The notes under the pieces: generated by a model
What the model was told of the DNA's origin: nothing
Seen by the model: only the letters and a program-made list of their open reading frames with translations
Databases searched by the model: none
Program-made: the position numbers and the translations under genes
Shown: one piece after another, positions 1-12,586 of the stretch
Layout: the number at the start of each line of letters is the position of its first letter
Numbering within the stretch: the stretch's first letter is position 1
Assembly: GCF_001949145.1 (NCBI RefSeq)
Contig: NW_019091381.1
Span: 3,285,658-3,305,982, forward strand
DNA from: Acanthaster planci
Taxonomy: Eukaryota > Echinodermata > Asteroidea > Valvatida > Acanthasteridae
Direction: 5' to 3'
Length of the DNA stretch: 20,325 nucleotides

Positions 1-219
1 AATGTGTATAGGGATTGGACATGTGGGGGGGTACCCCTTGGTCTCATTTCTTGCTGGGTATACCATTTTAGGGTGGATGTCACGAGTAGATATTCACCCA
101 TCTGATATAATTAGATGCTGAATGTCACAGCTGTTGAGCCAGATACCATCAGGTAAGGTACGTGTTCATGTATACATTCCATCTAGCACAGCCTGGTACT
201 GTATTACCTGGGTCAGTCA

Positions 220-290
220 TCCAGTATCCCCCCAAAAATGAGAAAGCTGTGGAAACCTCTGCTTTATGTCTAATGTCCAGTATCCCCCCC
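220..290 (+). repeat. Direct repeat TCCAGTATCCCCCC, two copies
   Basis: The same 14-mer stands at 220-233 and 276-289, with unrelated spacer between. Short and without context; possibly the trace of a local duplication. Confidence 0.45.
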
Positions 291-3039
291 ATTAGATTTG
301 GCTGTGTGTCGAATTCGGGATCTACCCCTAGAACTTAACGGTCATGACTTGAAGCCTCTCTTGGATAAAGCTGTAAAAGTTGAACTTCAGAGTGGGATAT
401 GATCCCTGGTACATGTAAATGGTCGGAGGCAATAGTATAGGGTATGTGTGTGTTTGCCTGCACAGGTGTATACCAGTACTTGCTTGATGCTGCAATCAAT
501 CAATCAGTCTCGACCTAAGAATAGCAAGTGGTTGGAAATCCAGCTGAAGCCAGTCACTAATTTCACAGATCTGTGCCTGCCGGTAATATTACTTCCTCCA
601 TTGGTCAATTGTATCCGTTATGCTGACAAGCGCTGTGAGAAGTGATGATTGGGGCACGTAGAGCAGTGTTCAGGAAATCTGCTTATAATCCCGATATGTC
701 CAATCAGCTGAACTTTCATTGCTGATGAATCCCGGGGATTCTGTGCCGGAATCTCTAAGGTCAAGTGCACTGGTCGCAAGCTTGGTTGTTAGTGTGGATT
801 TGTCCCTGCTATGTTTGTTGCATGTAGGTGAAGATTTAAGAGAAATTTGCAGAACTTGAACATTTGGAATACATGTTACATGTATGTTGATCAGTCAGGC
901 AAGTTTTTTAATTTTAAAATGGCTGAGCATGGTATCTGGGAAGCTTTCAGCATTTGTTAAATGGTATCAAATTTTATGAAACATTACTTGAGCAATCGAA
1001 AGGCTATTAAAATGGACACGCTCGCTCGGAGAGTAATAGTCGAGAAAGGTCATTGAGGTCTGGAAATGGCAGACTGGTGATTTCCCAAGTCTGTCTGCCA
1101 GTGAAGCCTGACGCCAAGATTTAACGCTCTGTTACCTTGTATTATAAAATAGCCACCTGGCCAGCACCCCATGGAAACCGACACCAGAGATCTTGTGGCT
1201 GACTGACATTAATAACTTAGACATGAAATGCACGAGACAGTAAAACGAAGGTGAAGGGTGGAACTCCCAAGATCTCTTCCCTCAACACACACACATACCG
1301 CACACCGAGAATTTTTTTTTTTCCCTCATCTGTAGGCGAGCGCAGCTGGGTATTTTCCCCTCACCATGCAAGTTCAGAGTGGGATATACCGACAAACCCT
1401 GACTTTGTCGCCAAATCTTTGATGCTTCAGCACCCCAGAAATTCTCATCCAATCCCACAGAGAGACAGCACAGAACATGGTTCCGGAGAATTTGGGATTA
1501 AGTATATGTACCGGTACATGTATAGGTCTTGAGCTGGGCCAAGAGAGGGCACTCTTTCCTTAGCAACAGTGGCTCCTTTGGTTGTAACTGCGCATCACTG
1601 GTTCACGAAAGACTGTGAATTGCAAGCATAGCAGTCGCCTCGCTACCAACAAAATGAACACTCCCGAATGACGCAGCTCTTTTCAACCGATGAGGGGGTG
1701 CTTCTGCTCGAGGCAGATGGGCCTACAGGAATGATGACGATAGAACAGTTACATGTACGGAGTACCAGTACATGCGCACCGGTTCCCAAGATATTTGTGA
1801 CAATATATTCCCTCACAGATCCTGCTGTACATGTACTTCCAGCTTGTGAATGAAAAGTGACATGTTGATCACATTCCTTTTTTTTTCCTCCCAGGTTTGA
1901 AGATTCACGTTATAGACCTCTCTTCCTTTTTTGCCATGTGTACATGTGCCTGTCGGGGAAGCCAAATTTTGCAGAAATTCTATGTTTTATTAGTGCCAAA
2001 TTTTACCTTAAATCTACTCGATGTTTCAATGACAGCCATATGAGACATTTTAACATGTGGTACATGTTTGTACATGTACATGTATGTAAATTATTCCTTT
2101 GCCTTTTGACTACCAGTCGTCGTTTTTTATCGGCAACTGGTAAGGCAGAAATGTGACTGTGATGTAGTAAGAGTGAACCCTGTGGGTGATACAAGAAAAA
2201 AACGCCTGACCTGAGCATGGGACCCGCCCTTTTTGGAATTTGGCAACTTTGTCCCATGGCATCGCATTCCCACAGCCTTAAATGCAAAAGACTGAAGTAA
2301 AATGCACCGTCCAAATGACGATCTTTGCATGGCAGGTGAAACCCCGTAAGAACCTCAGCGTTGCTATATATGTGGAAGTTACTCATGTACATTGTACATG
2401 TACGTACGGAGAGTTTTGTCAGCTAAAGGGTGAACAAAAGTCTGTTTCTGTTTCATTGTGTGGATCTTGTGAACTCAGGGTGTCAGTCTGTGTACAGAAA
2501 AGTACCTACACATTACAGTCACCACCTATAATTGGCTGGTGTGGTTTCTGTGTGTCAGCATTAAATTTGGACCCTGTTTTCGGTCCTCGGTCTGGGAGAA
2601 CTTTTCATCATGATTCAATCTCATTTCAATTTCCTCCGCCCATCAGTCAGCACAGCTTGGGCTCCGGGTTAAAGATTCTAAATTTAGTTGAGTGGGTCAT
2701 TGCTGGCAGTTGGCACAGTCGGCTTTCTTATTACAAGAGTGGCAGCTATCATAACTGTACACGTACATATGATCATGATAGGAACGGGGAAGGACAGACT
2801 TACAAATGAGTGAATAAACTGGCATGCGTTTGCCATTATTCGTATATTTGCTTTTGTTCATTTGTGTAAACAAATTTAACAAACAGGTATTTGAGGACAG
2901 TCGTCGCAGCTTCATCAGGTACCTGGCCATGTCAGCATATTTCAGGCTTTTTACATCGTCACCAATACCACGAAGTATCACAAATCTGTAGATGTGTGCG
3001 CGCTTCAACTCGTATTTTATAGAAATGTGATATTTTCAT

Positions 3040-3255
3040 TTTCACGAAGAGGCACAAATGTCTTGCATCACGTGCTCTGTGATTTGCCGTATTCAGAAAT
3101 TGACGTTCTCCTTAATTTACACAGTTACGAGTTTTAAGAGCATTTTTTTTCAGTTTAGTTACCCATTTATGGGTAAAATAAAATCATTTTACACATTTAA
3201 AGCTTTTTTGTCTATGCTTTATTGACAAAACACACACTTGTGCTTCTTCGTGAAA
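3040..3255. repeat. Inverted repeat, 22-bp arms 172 bp apart; possible MITE
   Basis: TTTCACGAAGAGGCACAAAT plus GT (3040-3061) and its reverse complement at 3234-3255 agree at 20 of 22 positions. The interior has nested palindromes TTACCCAT/ATGGGTAA (3159-3166, 3169-3176) and GTAAAAT/ATTTTAC (3173-3179, 3186-3192) and is AT-rich without coding sense. The 216-bp unit has the shape of a small MITE, but no flanking duplication is visible. Confidence 0.5.
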
Positions 3256-3423
3256 CCAAAACTGCTCTAATCACACTTTTCACTAACTGGGACAAAAGTG
3301 AAGATGTGTGTCAGTTCCTGGTGTTGGTGATGACATGTACCAGAATATCAGGGCATGTATATGTATGGGCGTGACACTTCACAAGTGTTACATTGCATTT
3401 ATGTGGAAGCAGAGAAATACCCG

Positions 3424-3443
3424 TTCACTTCCTGGGAAGTGAA
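3424..3443. promoter_or_regulatory. Perfect 20-bp palindrome with head-to-head ETS/STAT-like cores
   Basis: TTCACTTCC, TG, GGAAGTGAA. The arms hold ACTTCC and GGAAGT, the ETS-family core in both orientations, and the centre TTCCTGGGAA fits the STAT spacing TTC-N4-GAA. Such a site could bind either family. There is no gene nearby to connect it to, so function is inference. Confidence 0.3.
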
Positions 3444-3952
3444 ATAGCAAACATTTCTTCTCTTTGTTTTTCCCGCCAGTGTTATGGGTGATTTGTTAAT
3501 TAGTGACACAGGAAGAAAGGCACAGTTATTTTGCAGGCGACAAATTATCACCCATTGGCCAGACAGACTCAGTAGTCTGGTGACGCCAGCTGAGTGTTTG
3601 CTCAGACATTTTTACAGCCTTTGCAAGCACAGTCCTACTCTAATCCCTAGGATCTGAACAACAAACGATTTTGGGGTGATTTTACACCCCCCCCATCCCC
3701 AGTTAACAAAACCTTTGTTCAGACAAAGCACACAAATTTCCCCTCCCCCCTCAAGGGCACCAGCCTAAAGATGCAATTTTCTACTTGAGTTTTGAAGATG
3801 TTTACCTGATGGGGAATCATGATTTGAATACAACAGACACACTAAAGATCTTGCTCACTGGCACAGAATAATGGCTGATTAAAAGCTGTGGTTTTGTCTG
3901 CTGTGTTACTCCTCTATGGTGGTCCTGAGTTTTTAATCCCCTCCTGAGGATA

Positions 3953-3972
3953 TTGTCCAGTGTTGTCCAGTG
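3953..3972 (+). repeat. Tandem decamer TTGTCCAGTG x2
   Basis: Two exact head-to-tail copies with no spacer. A minimal tandem duplication, no function inferred. Confidence 0.6.
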
Positions 3973-4700
3973 TCTGAAGCCCTTACTGTAAGGATTGATG
4001 AAGGTTGATACATGTACTAGTACCCTGTGTACAGTTCATGTGCATGTACCTGCAAAGCTCTGCGAGGTTTCAATTTAGGTATGCTTGCATTCGTCAGCCA
4101 TTCAAATTCTTGGTTTGCCATACAAATGCCATCTGGAGCCTGGAGGTTGAATGATTCTGCATTTTTTTCCCAGACCATTTTATAAATATACATGTAGGTG
4201 TTCTATTAAAAAGTGATTTTTTTTCACACTTTCTCTTCAACATAAGGTAACTTGTTACAGCTGCACAATGTACATAGTTTTACTTGTACGGTAACTAGAT
4301 ACAAAGTTTATTCACAGATGTTTATGTGAAGAGATCCCCGTCGAATTTACAAGAAGTCATATTAATAACTGGTTTCAGTGCCAGTGTAAACCGAACATTG
4401 TAACTGGAAACTTAAAAAATATCTTAAATTTGTTACGTGTATGTACATGTAAATTCGGTTCCTTAATAGTTTCCTCACATATCTGACACATACAAACAAA
4501 TGTATGGAATGCGTAGGCATGAAGTGTGTTTGTATTATCGAGAAATGCATCAGATATGCAGCATGTAAATTCCATTCAATTGTGTGACTCATCATCGCCC
4601 TTCTAGAGCACACCTGTGTGTCCTCCCCTCCCCCATAACGCACAGGTATACAGAGCATATCCCATGCCATTATCAGCTGATAAGTAAGCAGGTACATGTA

Positions 4701-7700
4701 GCTTTGGGCCTACTGCACTGGGGTGATTCTCTCTAATTGCCTGTTTGCAGGATACCGCTACATGTAGCTGCATAGAGTTGTAGAAAAATACCCTCATTTG
4801 CATTGCAACCTTGTCCGTCCCCACTGTGGAGTAGCGTAAGCATACGCCGGGGCCAATTTCCGAGGCGAATTAAGCCCGCCGCTATCTGCTGGGTAAATAT
4901 TGTTAGATGGCTTGATTGCGCGGAGGTTGACGTGTTCTGATCTGGCGGTTGTAGGAACATGCGTGTAGGCAATGATGGGATGAACTGAGATCTGCGCGCG
5001 TGTGTGGGTACGTGTCATTGTGTGTGAGAGATGCGTCACCGGATTTGAACCTAGAGCCAGCATTTAATTCGTATGGGCCTACTGTACTGTTTGTGTAGCT
5101 CGGCGACCAGTATTCCAGTGTGTACCGCACAAGCCGAGTGCCATGGAACATTTCACCTGTCACCATGAAATTAATCCAACCATCGCACTCCTGAACATTT
5201 TAGTATCTGCATTAGTACACTACTTGATATCCGTTTTATACCTGATATTTTGCTTGGTCGGTGGTTTTTGTTAAGCAAATTTGTAGCTGTGCTTAGCAGG
5301 CTTCTGTGCTCCTCAGTTCTTGTCACTGACAAATCCACCTGTACCATCTCTCATGCGGACCAAGGCATGTACAGGCTCACATGTACATGTACTGTACTGT
5401 ACATTGTATGTACATGTAACCATGCCCAGTCATGTGCAGTTGGCCACATCATGTTGTAATGCATCATTAATTGATCGTCATCAAGTGGGTACTGGCTCAT
5501 GTGTAATGCTCAGAACAGGTCATGACCTTCTCTCCCCGTGGGGTCAATAACCCACCAGACACTGCTGTCAAATTTCTGAGAAATACCAGACCCAGAATTC
5601 AATGGACAGGAAATTAGTAAGAACAGCACTGGTTGTGTAACTCTAAAAAGGCTGAATGTTAAAGTCTCATATAAAGCCCTGGACTTGTGGGCGGTGTCAC
5701 AGGTTTTGGGGTTGATTTGGAGAGAGTTTCCTGGAAAGAGGCCTTTGTGATCAACCTTGCCACCACCTGGCCTTGCTGTATGGCCATCACCAGTTGTCAT
5801 GATCAATTAGAGAGTCGCAGTGAAAAGAAGTAAACCCTTGTTCTGCCAGTGAAACTGATCTGGTGGGATGGTGTGCGAATCTAAAATAAGTAGATGTACA
5901 TTCATGCCAGTCTAAGAATCGTTTGGAAATTGACAGCATGCTTTGGCTGCACAGCAGGCGCGCTGCATACTTTCGTGCCGAGAATGCCGTGACATTTCTC
6001 TGCAAAGTGACAGAGTGCTAAAAGCGATAATTGAATTGTTAGCAGACAGTAACTTGTGAAGATATTGTGCGTGTGTTGACAGGTACAAACTTATAGTGTA
6101 CATGTACATGTGTTCATGGACAAGGCACAGTGCAAAAGAGTCAGTTGACATTTTGAAAGCTGGTCTCTGTATACACTAGGTAGAACTAGAAGTGCATGGA
6201 TGTTGGCTAGAAAATCAAACCCGCCTTCTTGTTCGGCAGTCCCTTTTTCACAAGCCTTTTTCATCTCTTTTCACAAGCACATGGGTTATCATATGTACAG
6301 ATCTATCTTAATTGAATGTTGACACCTGCTTGTTTTTTGTTTTTGAACGGATAAAAATCCTTTGTGCTTCTAAAAATTTAAATCACCTCTGAACTTTTTT
6401 TAAAAAGCAGACAGACAAACCTAAAAAATGCTGTCACTTGTAACAAACGTAACATTTTATCCAGCAGGCCAATACAATGCCTGTTACCAAGCATTATGCT
6501 TTTATTAGATACCTTGAGTGGCCCCTGTGTCTCCCGCCTCCATTGCAAGGGCTGTCAGGGTCAGAGGTCATTGCCACTGGGAGTCCTTACACGGTGTGCA
6601 GAGGAGAATTTGAGAAAACATCAGTCTGAGGAGGGAATAGCAGGGGAGAGGTAACCATTCAGTCTGGATCTCGACGTCCTGACTGGCAGAACGTAATGAG
6701 ATGAGGGTGTCCAGTCACCGTTGAATTGGTTTGAGAGGAGGTCTCGGTACCCTCCTGTACATGGACACTTGTCCAGGTATTGCTCGCTGGTGATACATGT
6801 ACTGCCGGCAGGAGGATGACATCCCAATTCTTGGATTGTATGGGATACATGTATCTACTGGTACTTGATGTATCTGCCGTGAAATGGTTAGTGTGACGAG
6901 ATTTTTGTATGTGTGCGTGTCCAGGCGTGTCATACATAGTGTGGACCTCTGCACGAAAGAAGTCCACATATAATGCAGGGTACGATGGCATTGTGTGGAC
7001 TTGCACATGTCCACACAAGGTTTTCCCTTCTCTGGAAAAGAGGTTTAGAGGCATTTTGGGGTAGGGGTCATCGGTGGTAAAAGGAAGAGGAATAGTCGAG
7101 GAAGCCCTGTACAAAAAAAAGCTGAAAATCTTGTTCCTAGTTCAAGAAAAACAAGTATTTTCACTGAGCTTTCTTAACTGCACGAAAACAAAGGAATGTC
7201 CACAGTATGTATGTAACGTAAACCTGTGTGTTTTACCTAGATGTTGTGCAGATACGCATCATTTGGCTAGAAATTTCTCGCCTGTCTACTCTGACATTGC
7301 TGAGAAATTATTTGATATGATGCTGGCACCAGAACATAGATACATGTACAAATGTACCTAGGTTCCTGCTTGCGGTGGCAAGCTGCGCATGCAGCAATGT
7401 GTACCATGAGAAACTGGTGTGATGTTTTGCAGCGAGTACAAAGTATGTGTCAACACATGCTCATCAAGGGAAGTTCACATTCGCACGCGTGCTTCAGTCT
7501 TCAAGTTGTCAGAAATCATTTTTGCTACCGGTACATGTACAAGTCATGAATACACTGTGTGACTCGAAAATTGCTGCAAAATGCAAGGACTTGATTTTTG
7601 TCGTGTGTCTGATAACAGATCTTTCAATAGGATAAAAGCTTATTCATGTGTGAACTGGACTTGAAGAGTTTTGTGGTCCTTGCAATTGCTAACCCTAGGA

Positions 7701-9600
7701 CTATGGGGCAAGTCTCAGAGAAAGGAATCCCATCATTTTACATCTGTAAGGGTGTTCTATTGTTACTTGTTAGGGTATGAATTTGTAGCCAGTAGTGCAT
7801 GCTTTAACCGAAGAAATTCTTGCAGAGCCTCAGCGGTTCTGATGTTTGGCTGGATTTATTACAAGCCTCGGCGGCTTGTTAATGGAGTGAATGTGCTTGT
7901 GACCCCAGCTGTCACATCGGTTTGCGTCCGCCGACGTGTTTATTACACTGAAATTTCACCGCCGATAAAAACAGAGAGATTGTCGGATGCAGCCGGGGGG
8001 ATCAACGGATTCCTGACGGGAGATGGTGGGACGCAATTACAGCCAGAAGGTCCTGCTTTGTTGATCAGTTGGCACCAATTAATTAGATCTGATCTTGTTT
8101 ACTTCTGTTTTCATAGTTACGTAAACAGTCTTGGTGCACTATGGAGTAGGCCGTGCAGCATTTGCAATGGCGACGGTGGTTGATAATCAAGTGTCCTCAT
8201 GCTGTATCCTATTGCCTGCTCAGCAAAACCCTAAGGAACACTGTCGCTGAAATTTGACTAAAGTGGACGGCTCATTTTACCAGAAATCAGTTTCTTAGTC
8301 AGGGTTAATTATTTTAAAAAATTCCTTAAATCTGCCCGATGAAACTATTTTCTTCTGTTGCAGTTCCAGACATTTTTTTATGGTAATTTTTTTTTTTTAG
8401 TTGACCTTCACTAAACCTGCACTTGACTTGAGCTTGTACATGCAGGTGTACATAAATTTCTGATCAGAATTTCCATCGTACATGTGTATACATGTACACG
8501 TAGACATTAGATGAAGCACTTTCAGAATTGTGTATGAGAAAATAACTATTGGAGCAGATATGAATCTGAATGATGCTGTACAGATTCATTATGCATCGCG
8601 GTACATGTCGAAATGTACAAATGGTACTAGTAAAGTAGCTTGCACATGTGAAGTACGGAACATGTCTTGATGGTCCATCAATTAAGCTTACTGCCGTCCA
8701 GATGCTACCGATTCCCCAAGAGCGAGGCCTAGTGTACAGTGTGGATACTTGCATAGATTGTTATTGCTTTTTTCTCACTCATTCTTACCGGTATTTTCCC
8801 CTTCTGTCAAACATGTAGCTGAAATTTCAACAGGTTTAGGAGTTTTAGCACAATTTTGCTGAGCTGAAGTGCCATTAGGTTATAATTGTTTGACGTCCTG
8901 TTCCAGATATCAAACTTTGCTGTGCCTTTGAAAAAAAAGAAGAAGAGAAGAAACCAATCTCATCAGTGTGATCTGTTCTTAAAATTGTCTTCCATAATGT
9001 CCATGTGTAACAAAATAGCTCAGGTGCCCTAAGGGGTTCAAAAAGAGACCATTTGAAGATCTCTGGAGAAATTGCACATAGATAAATGTCACGGACAATT
9101 TTATTACGCTCATGTACGAGCTCGCTAAACATGGATTTGTTTTATGTCAATTTGGCTGTCTCTTTATTCATCCGTAGTAGGCGTGTGCATGGCGTCGGCA
9201 GTCCCGATGTAGCATTACACACTCACGGGGACAGTTGTTTTTGTAAACAAGCTCAAAGTCCGCAGAAATTCCAATCAGGCTGCCCCTTGTTGACTTTTTG
9301 ACACCAGTGTTGCTTTGCGTTGTCCCCCACTCATGTGTGTCACATGCTTCTCAAGTTCTCTGGCTTAGGGCGCCCGCTCCTCGTAGGGTAGTTTATTCTA
9401 AGGGTCTGTTGGTTTCATTCAGATCCAGATCTCGATCAGTGATCCCTACGTTAGTTTGCTCCATCATCCATGAGGCTTGTTCAGGTGCCAGTGAACCAGC
9501 GATGGATTCCTTTACCGAGATTCTGATCCGTCTGCAACAAATTGGCCCTATAGTTGTCATCTTATTTTTTTTTATCTTGAGGGAAGGTTGGTCAGGGGGA
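4701..9600. other. Non-coding stretch, middle part
   Basis: Two CpG-richer patches stand out: about 4836-5045 and about 7865-8035. The second ends near AATTAATTA at 8077-8085. The 7671-8183 frame (170 codons) crosses the second patch but has no recognisable domain. A B-box-like GGTTCAAATCC lies on the minus strand at 5041-5051, without a proper T-stem or A-box at the right distance. Otherwise only TACATG arrays and the GTGGAC cluster were seen. Confidence 0.65.
6940..7018. repeat. Cluster of GTGGAC words in alternating orientation
   Basis: TTGTGTGGAC (6991-7000) and GTCCACACAA (7009-7018) form a perfect 10-bp inverted repeat with an 8-base spacer. A weaker pair, TGTGGACCT (6940-6948) and AGTCCACA (6961-6968), precedes it. 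Four copies of GTGGAC in 80 bases suggest either a repeat relic or a clustered binding site. Confidence 0.5.
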
Positions 9601-9848
9601 AAAGAGGGTTAAAAAATTACTTGCTTGTGCCCTGAATGTTTAATGCACCGGTAGCGGTCCGGCCCTCGGCCGATCGCTTGGGGGCGGCAGTCCGTCTGCC
9701 ATTGAAGGAGGAATCAGAGGCTGAATTGAGGCAGGAAAAAAAAGGAAGGGGGAGGCTAGAGAGGGACGGACGATGGGAATACCGGGGGGTAACTACTGGA
9801 GCCTCGATGACACTGCCGTAGGATTTGCCTGATCTTCATTCTGGGGTC

Positions 9849-9901
9849 GACTTGGCTTCAGTCACCCCAAGTGTAGTCGTACTGCTATCCGTAGCCAAGT
9901 C
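9849..9901. repeat. Small inverted repeat GACTTGGCT/AGCCAAGTC
   Basis: Perfect 9-bp arms at 9849-9857 and 9893-9901. The flanks repeat AGTC/GACT words several more times up to about 9935. No further assignment. Confidence 0.4.
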
Positions 9902-10715
9902 AACAGTCAACTCCCGAGTCTGAAGTCAGTCTCCAATGGCACTGAATAAGCATAACAAGTTGCCCCCAATAGCAACACAATCTGGCCATTTCTGGCCAAC
10001 AAACATCTAGAGAACGTTTTGTCATGTGCAGGGCCCACCCAAATCATGCCCTGCTCACACGCAGTGTTCAAAGTTACATTAGGCTGGAATAATGTAACTA
10101 ACTTTAGCTGAACTAATTATGGGGGAATCCCCAGCCCGCTACAATTAAGATCATCATTAAGAGTCATCACATTCAGTATTTATTACAAAAATTAATCTTT
10201 TTTTTTTTTTACTGTTTCCTCACAAGGAGTTGGTAATGTGAAAATTCTCACCAGAGACCATTGACAGTGTTGGTGAAGGAGCCTACATTAATTAATAAAA
10301 AATTCGAAAGAAATGATTAAATTTGTTGAAAATCTAGCCTTCAGCATGTTGCCAAGTGTGGAATGAACCAGTTTTTAGAGAAAATTAGTTCACCATGCAA
10401 AGACAGAAAAACAAGAAAGTCCTGCTAGTACTGCACAAGATTTCTCTTGACACTAATAAATGCCTCACAAATTACACTGTACAATAAAATTGTTATGTAC
10501 ATGTACGGTATGAGAACCCTTTTTTCCCCCCTTCGGACATGTTTCATTTTTACTCACTTTAATAAGTTCTCACATCTTGCCAGGTTTACAGCTGCTGCAG
10601 ATTAGTAACCCCCCCTCCCTCCAGAACCTCTTGACAGAAAATTCTTCTGTTAACAATCACAGTTCACCTGGGCTAAAAGGAAAACCTGGGGCAACTGAGA
10701 TGCAATCTAGGGAGC

Positions 10716-10746
10716 GGGCTGTACCGTGGGAAAGTGGTTAAGCCAC
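10716..10746 (+). repeat. tRNA-like A-box, possible SINE head fragment
   Basis: GTACCGTGGGAAAGTGGTTA followed by AGCC resembles the D-arm/A-box part of a tRNA-derived SINE (consensus TGGCNNAGTGG), with one mismatch in the box. No B-box (GGTTCRANTCC) follows within the expected distance; instead a TACATG array begins at 10773. At best this is a truncated head. Confidence 0.35.
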
Positions 10747-12404
10747 CAGTTGATGCATGTGAGTGCACACACTACATGTACATGTACTGGTACACCCGTA
10801 GCTTGCCAACGCTACGCTGTTATGAGAAATGTCTGAGTAGTGTAACCTCTTCTGGTTTGTTGCTAGGGGCATTTTTCAGGGTTTTTTTTTTTTCATTTTT
10901 TTCCTCTCTCTCATTAAAGTGTTACCTACCCAGCTTGCGTTTTGTGGTGGGATAAGATGGTTGCTTCTGGTCATAAACCCACAAATAGTTGAGGGGAACC
11001 TACATGTAATATCTCAGGTCAGGTTCAGGATCGTACAATGTAGCAATTTCAGGTCCATTTGAAGTGTTAAATACATATGTGCTGCCCTCTGTTGTCTGTG
11101 ATTAAACAGTGGCAGGCCTGATATTTACTGGAACCAGCAGGGTCAGATTTGTTAGAAGAGTTGTGTAGGGAGACCACTGTAGATGTCCATTTGCATTTTT
11201 AATGTATGTGTTGACCCTGATTTGCTGTAGTTAGGTTTGACTCGACTCTATTTGAAAATCAACTTAAAATCATGTTCGTTGGCCACAGAATCATCACGGG
11301 GTACCATTCCAGTATATTGTACAGAGTACCAGTACATGTACTTCATTTCATCAATGTTTGTGAACTGATTTGCTTTGTTCCTGCAAATTGCAATTTACGT
11401 GAAGTACTGACTACATGTATGTGTACCAGCTTCACTGGTCCTGCAATATTCCCAAAATATAATTATAAACAGTATTTTTTGCAAGAGTTGCGGTCCTTTT
11501 CTAGCAACCAGAGTTCAATCTGGTTCCATCTCTCTCGCTTGTGTAAATAAACAGGGCAGTGCGGGGAGTTCGTCATTGCCTCCGGTGTGAGTGATTTATG
11601 TCTTGTGTATAGGCAGGGAGAAATGTCTCCAAAAAAAAAAAAAAAGCATGGAAACATGCCCTGTTGATTGGACGGACACGTGTAACCATTAGGCGAGCCA
11701 TTGTAAAAGGGAAAAATGTGCCAAACATGGCAGGGAGGAATTTTGGGACATTGGTGTTTATTTAACGTTGTTAGGGATCACGTCAGAATTCAGTTGAGTA
11801 ACGCTGAGAATTTAAATTTTTGTTCTTTGTTTGTTTTTTCCACTCTTCTTTTCTTTGGTCATGTTTGGCTTCGGAAAACCATGTGATATTCTGTTTTCAA
11901 GTTTTAATGTGATTGCAAAGAAAGTGCCAGTTTATTACTGGTACTTTTGTGAGTTGGTGGGCAATGACCATCAGGGAACTTGATGATCAGTCTACTTGGA
12001 GCGAAAGCGAACACCAACGGGAATTTGTGACATCAGATCAAATATTTGCACTGCAAATTTGCAGACGTTGAACATAATTCCAACTCGAGCGAAAGTTTGC
12101 TGCCAATCTTTTGTGAAGTCACACTCCATTCTCTTTCACGTGACCTTTATTATTTGCTTTCCTTTTACAGCCCCTGGAAAGTGGTTCTTGAGTTCGGGAC
12201 ATTGCTGGAGTCCTGTTTGCTAACACAGATACTAATAATGAAAACATGCACAGGCAATAAATATAGGCCTACAATTTGCTGTGTCTCCTACACCTGCAGT
12301 GTGCATGGCCTGGATTCAATTTTGCCAGAGAGTGCTATCCTAGAGTGCTGTTTCTACCCTCATCTTTGCTTCAGGCAATCAGCTTTTCCTTGGATCAGCT
12401 GATT

Positions 12405-12586
12405 TGTACACATGTACATGTACATGTACACATACAAATTTCTGTAAGACTGCAATGTACTGTGTGCCTGTAGGCTGTATGCCCTATACATGTACATGTA
12501 CATGTACATGTACATGTAAATAAAGCTCATTGCCAAATGTTTCCTTATTTCCTGAATGCCTACAGATAGCTACATGTACATGTACA
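12405..12586. repeat. Cluster of three (TACATG)n arrays
   Basis: Arrays of TACATG at 12405-12434 (interrupted), 12487-12518 (five perfect units plus TA) and 12571-12586. Every unit is part of the self-complementary octamer TACATGTA, so each array is a palindrome that can form a hairpin on either strand. They are the densest instance of a word found throughout the window. Confidence 0.9.

Larger units (their letters stand above)
1..4700. other. Non-coding stretch, left part
   Basis: AT-rich DNA with scattered TACATG words, the 14-mer direct repeat, the 3040-3255 inverted repeat, the 3424-3443 palindrome, a tandem decamer, and a C-tract at about 3686-3695. Open frames up to 175 codons (2282-2809) show no domain, no codon bias I can see and no paired splice sites. 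No gene called. Confidence 0.7.

Noticed and set aside
2282-2809. 175-codon open frame on the + strand
   Set aside because: No recognisable domain, Cys/Ser/Val-rich chance composition, begins and ends without gene-like context, and includes TACATG-derived residues (HVHCTCTYG).
5041-5051. tRNA B-box (GGTTCAAATCC on the minus strand)
   Set aside because: The flanks do not form a 5-bp T-stem, and the nearest A-box-like word is too far and imperfect; not a tRNA gene.
7671-8183. 170-codon open frame on the + strand
   Set aside because: It starts with a non-ATG codon (TTG-GTCC region gives no proper start context), has no domain I know, and crosses a possible regulatory block; no splice partners seen.
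11079-11092. CTCF-like GCCCTCTGTTGT
   Set aside because: Two or more mismatches at informative positions and no supporting context.
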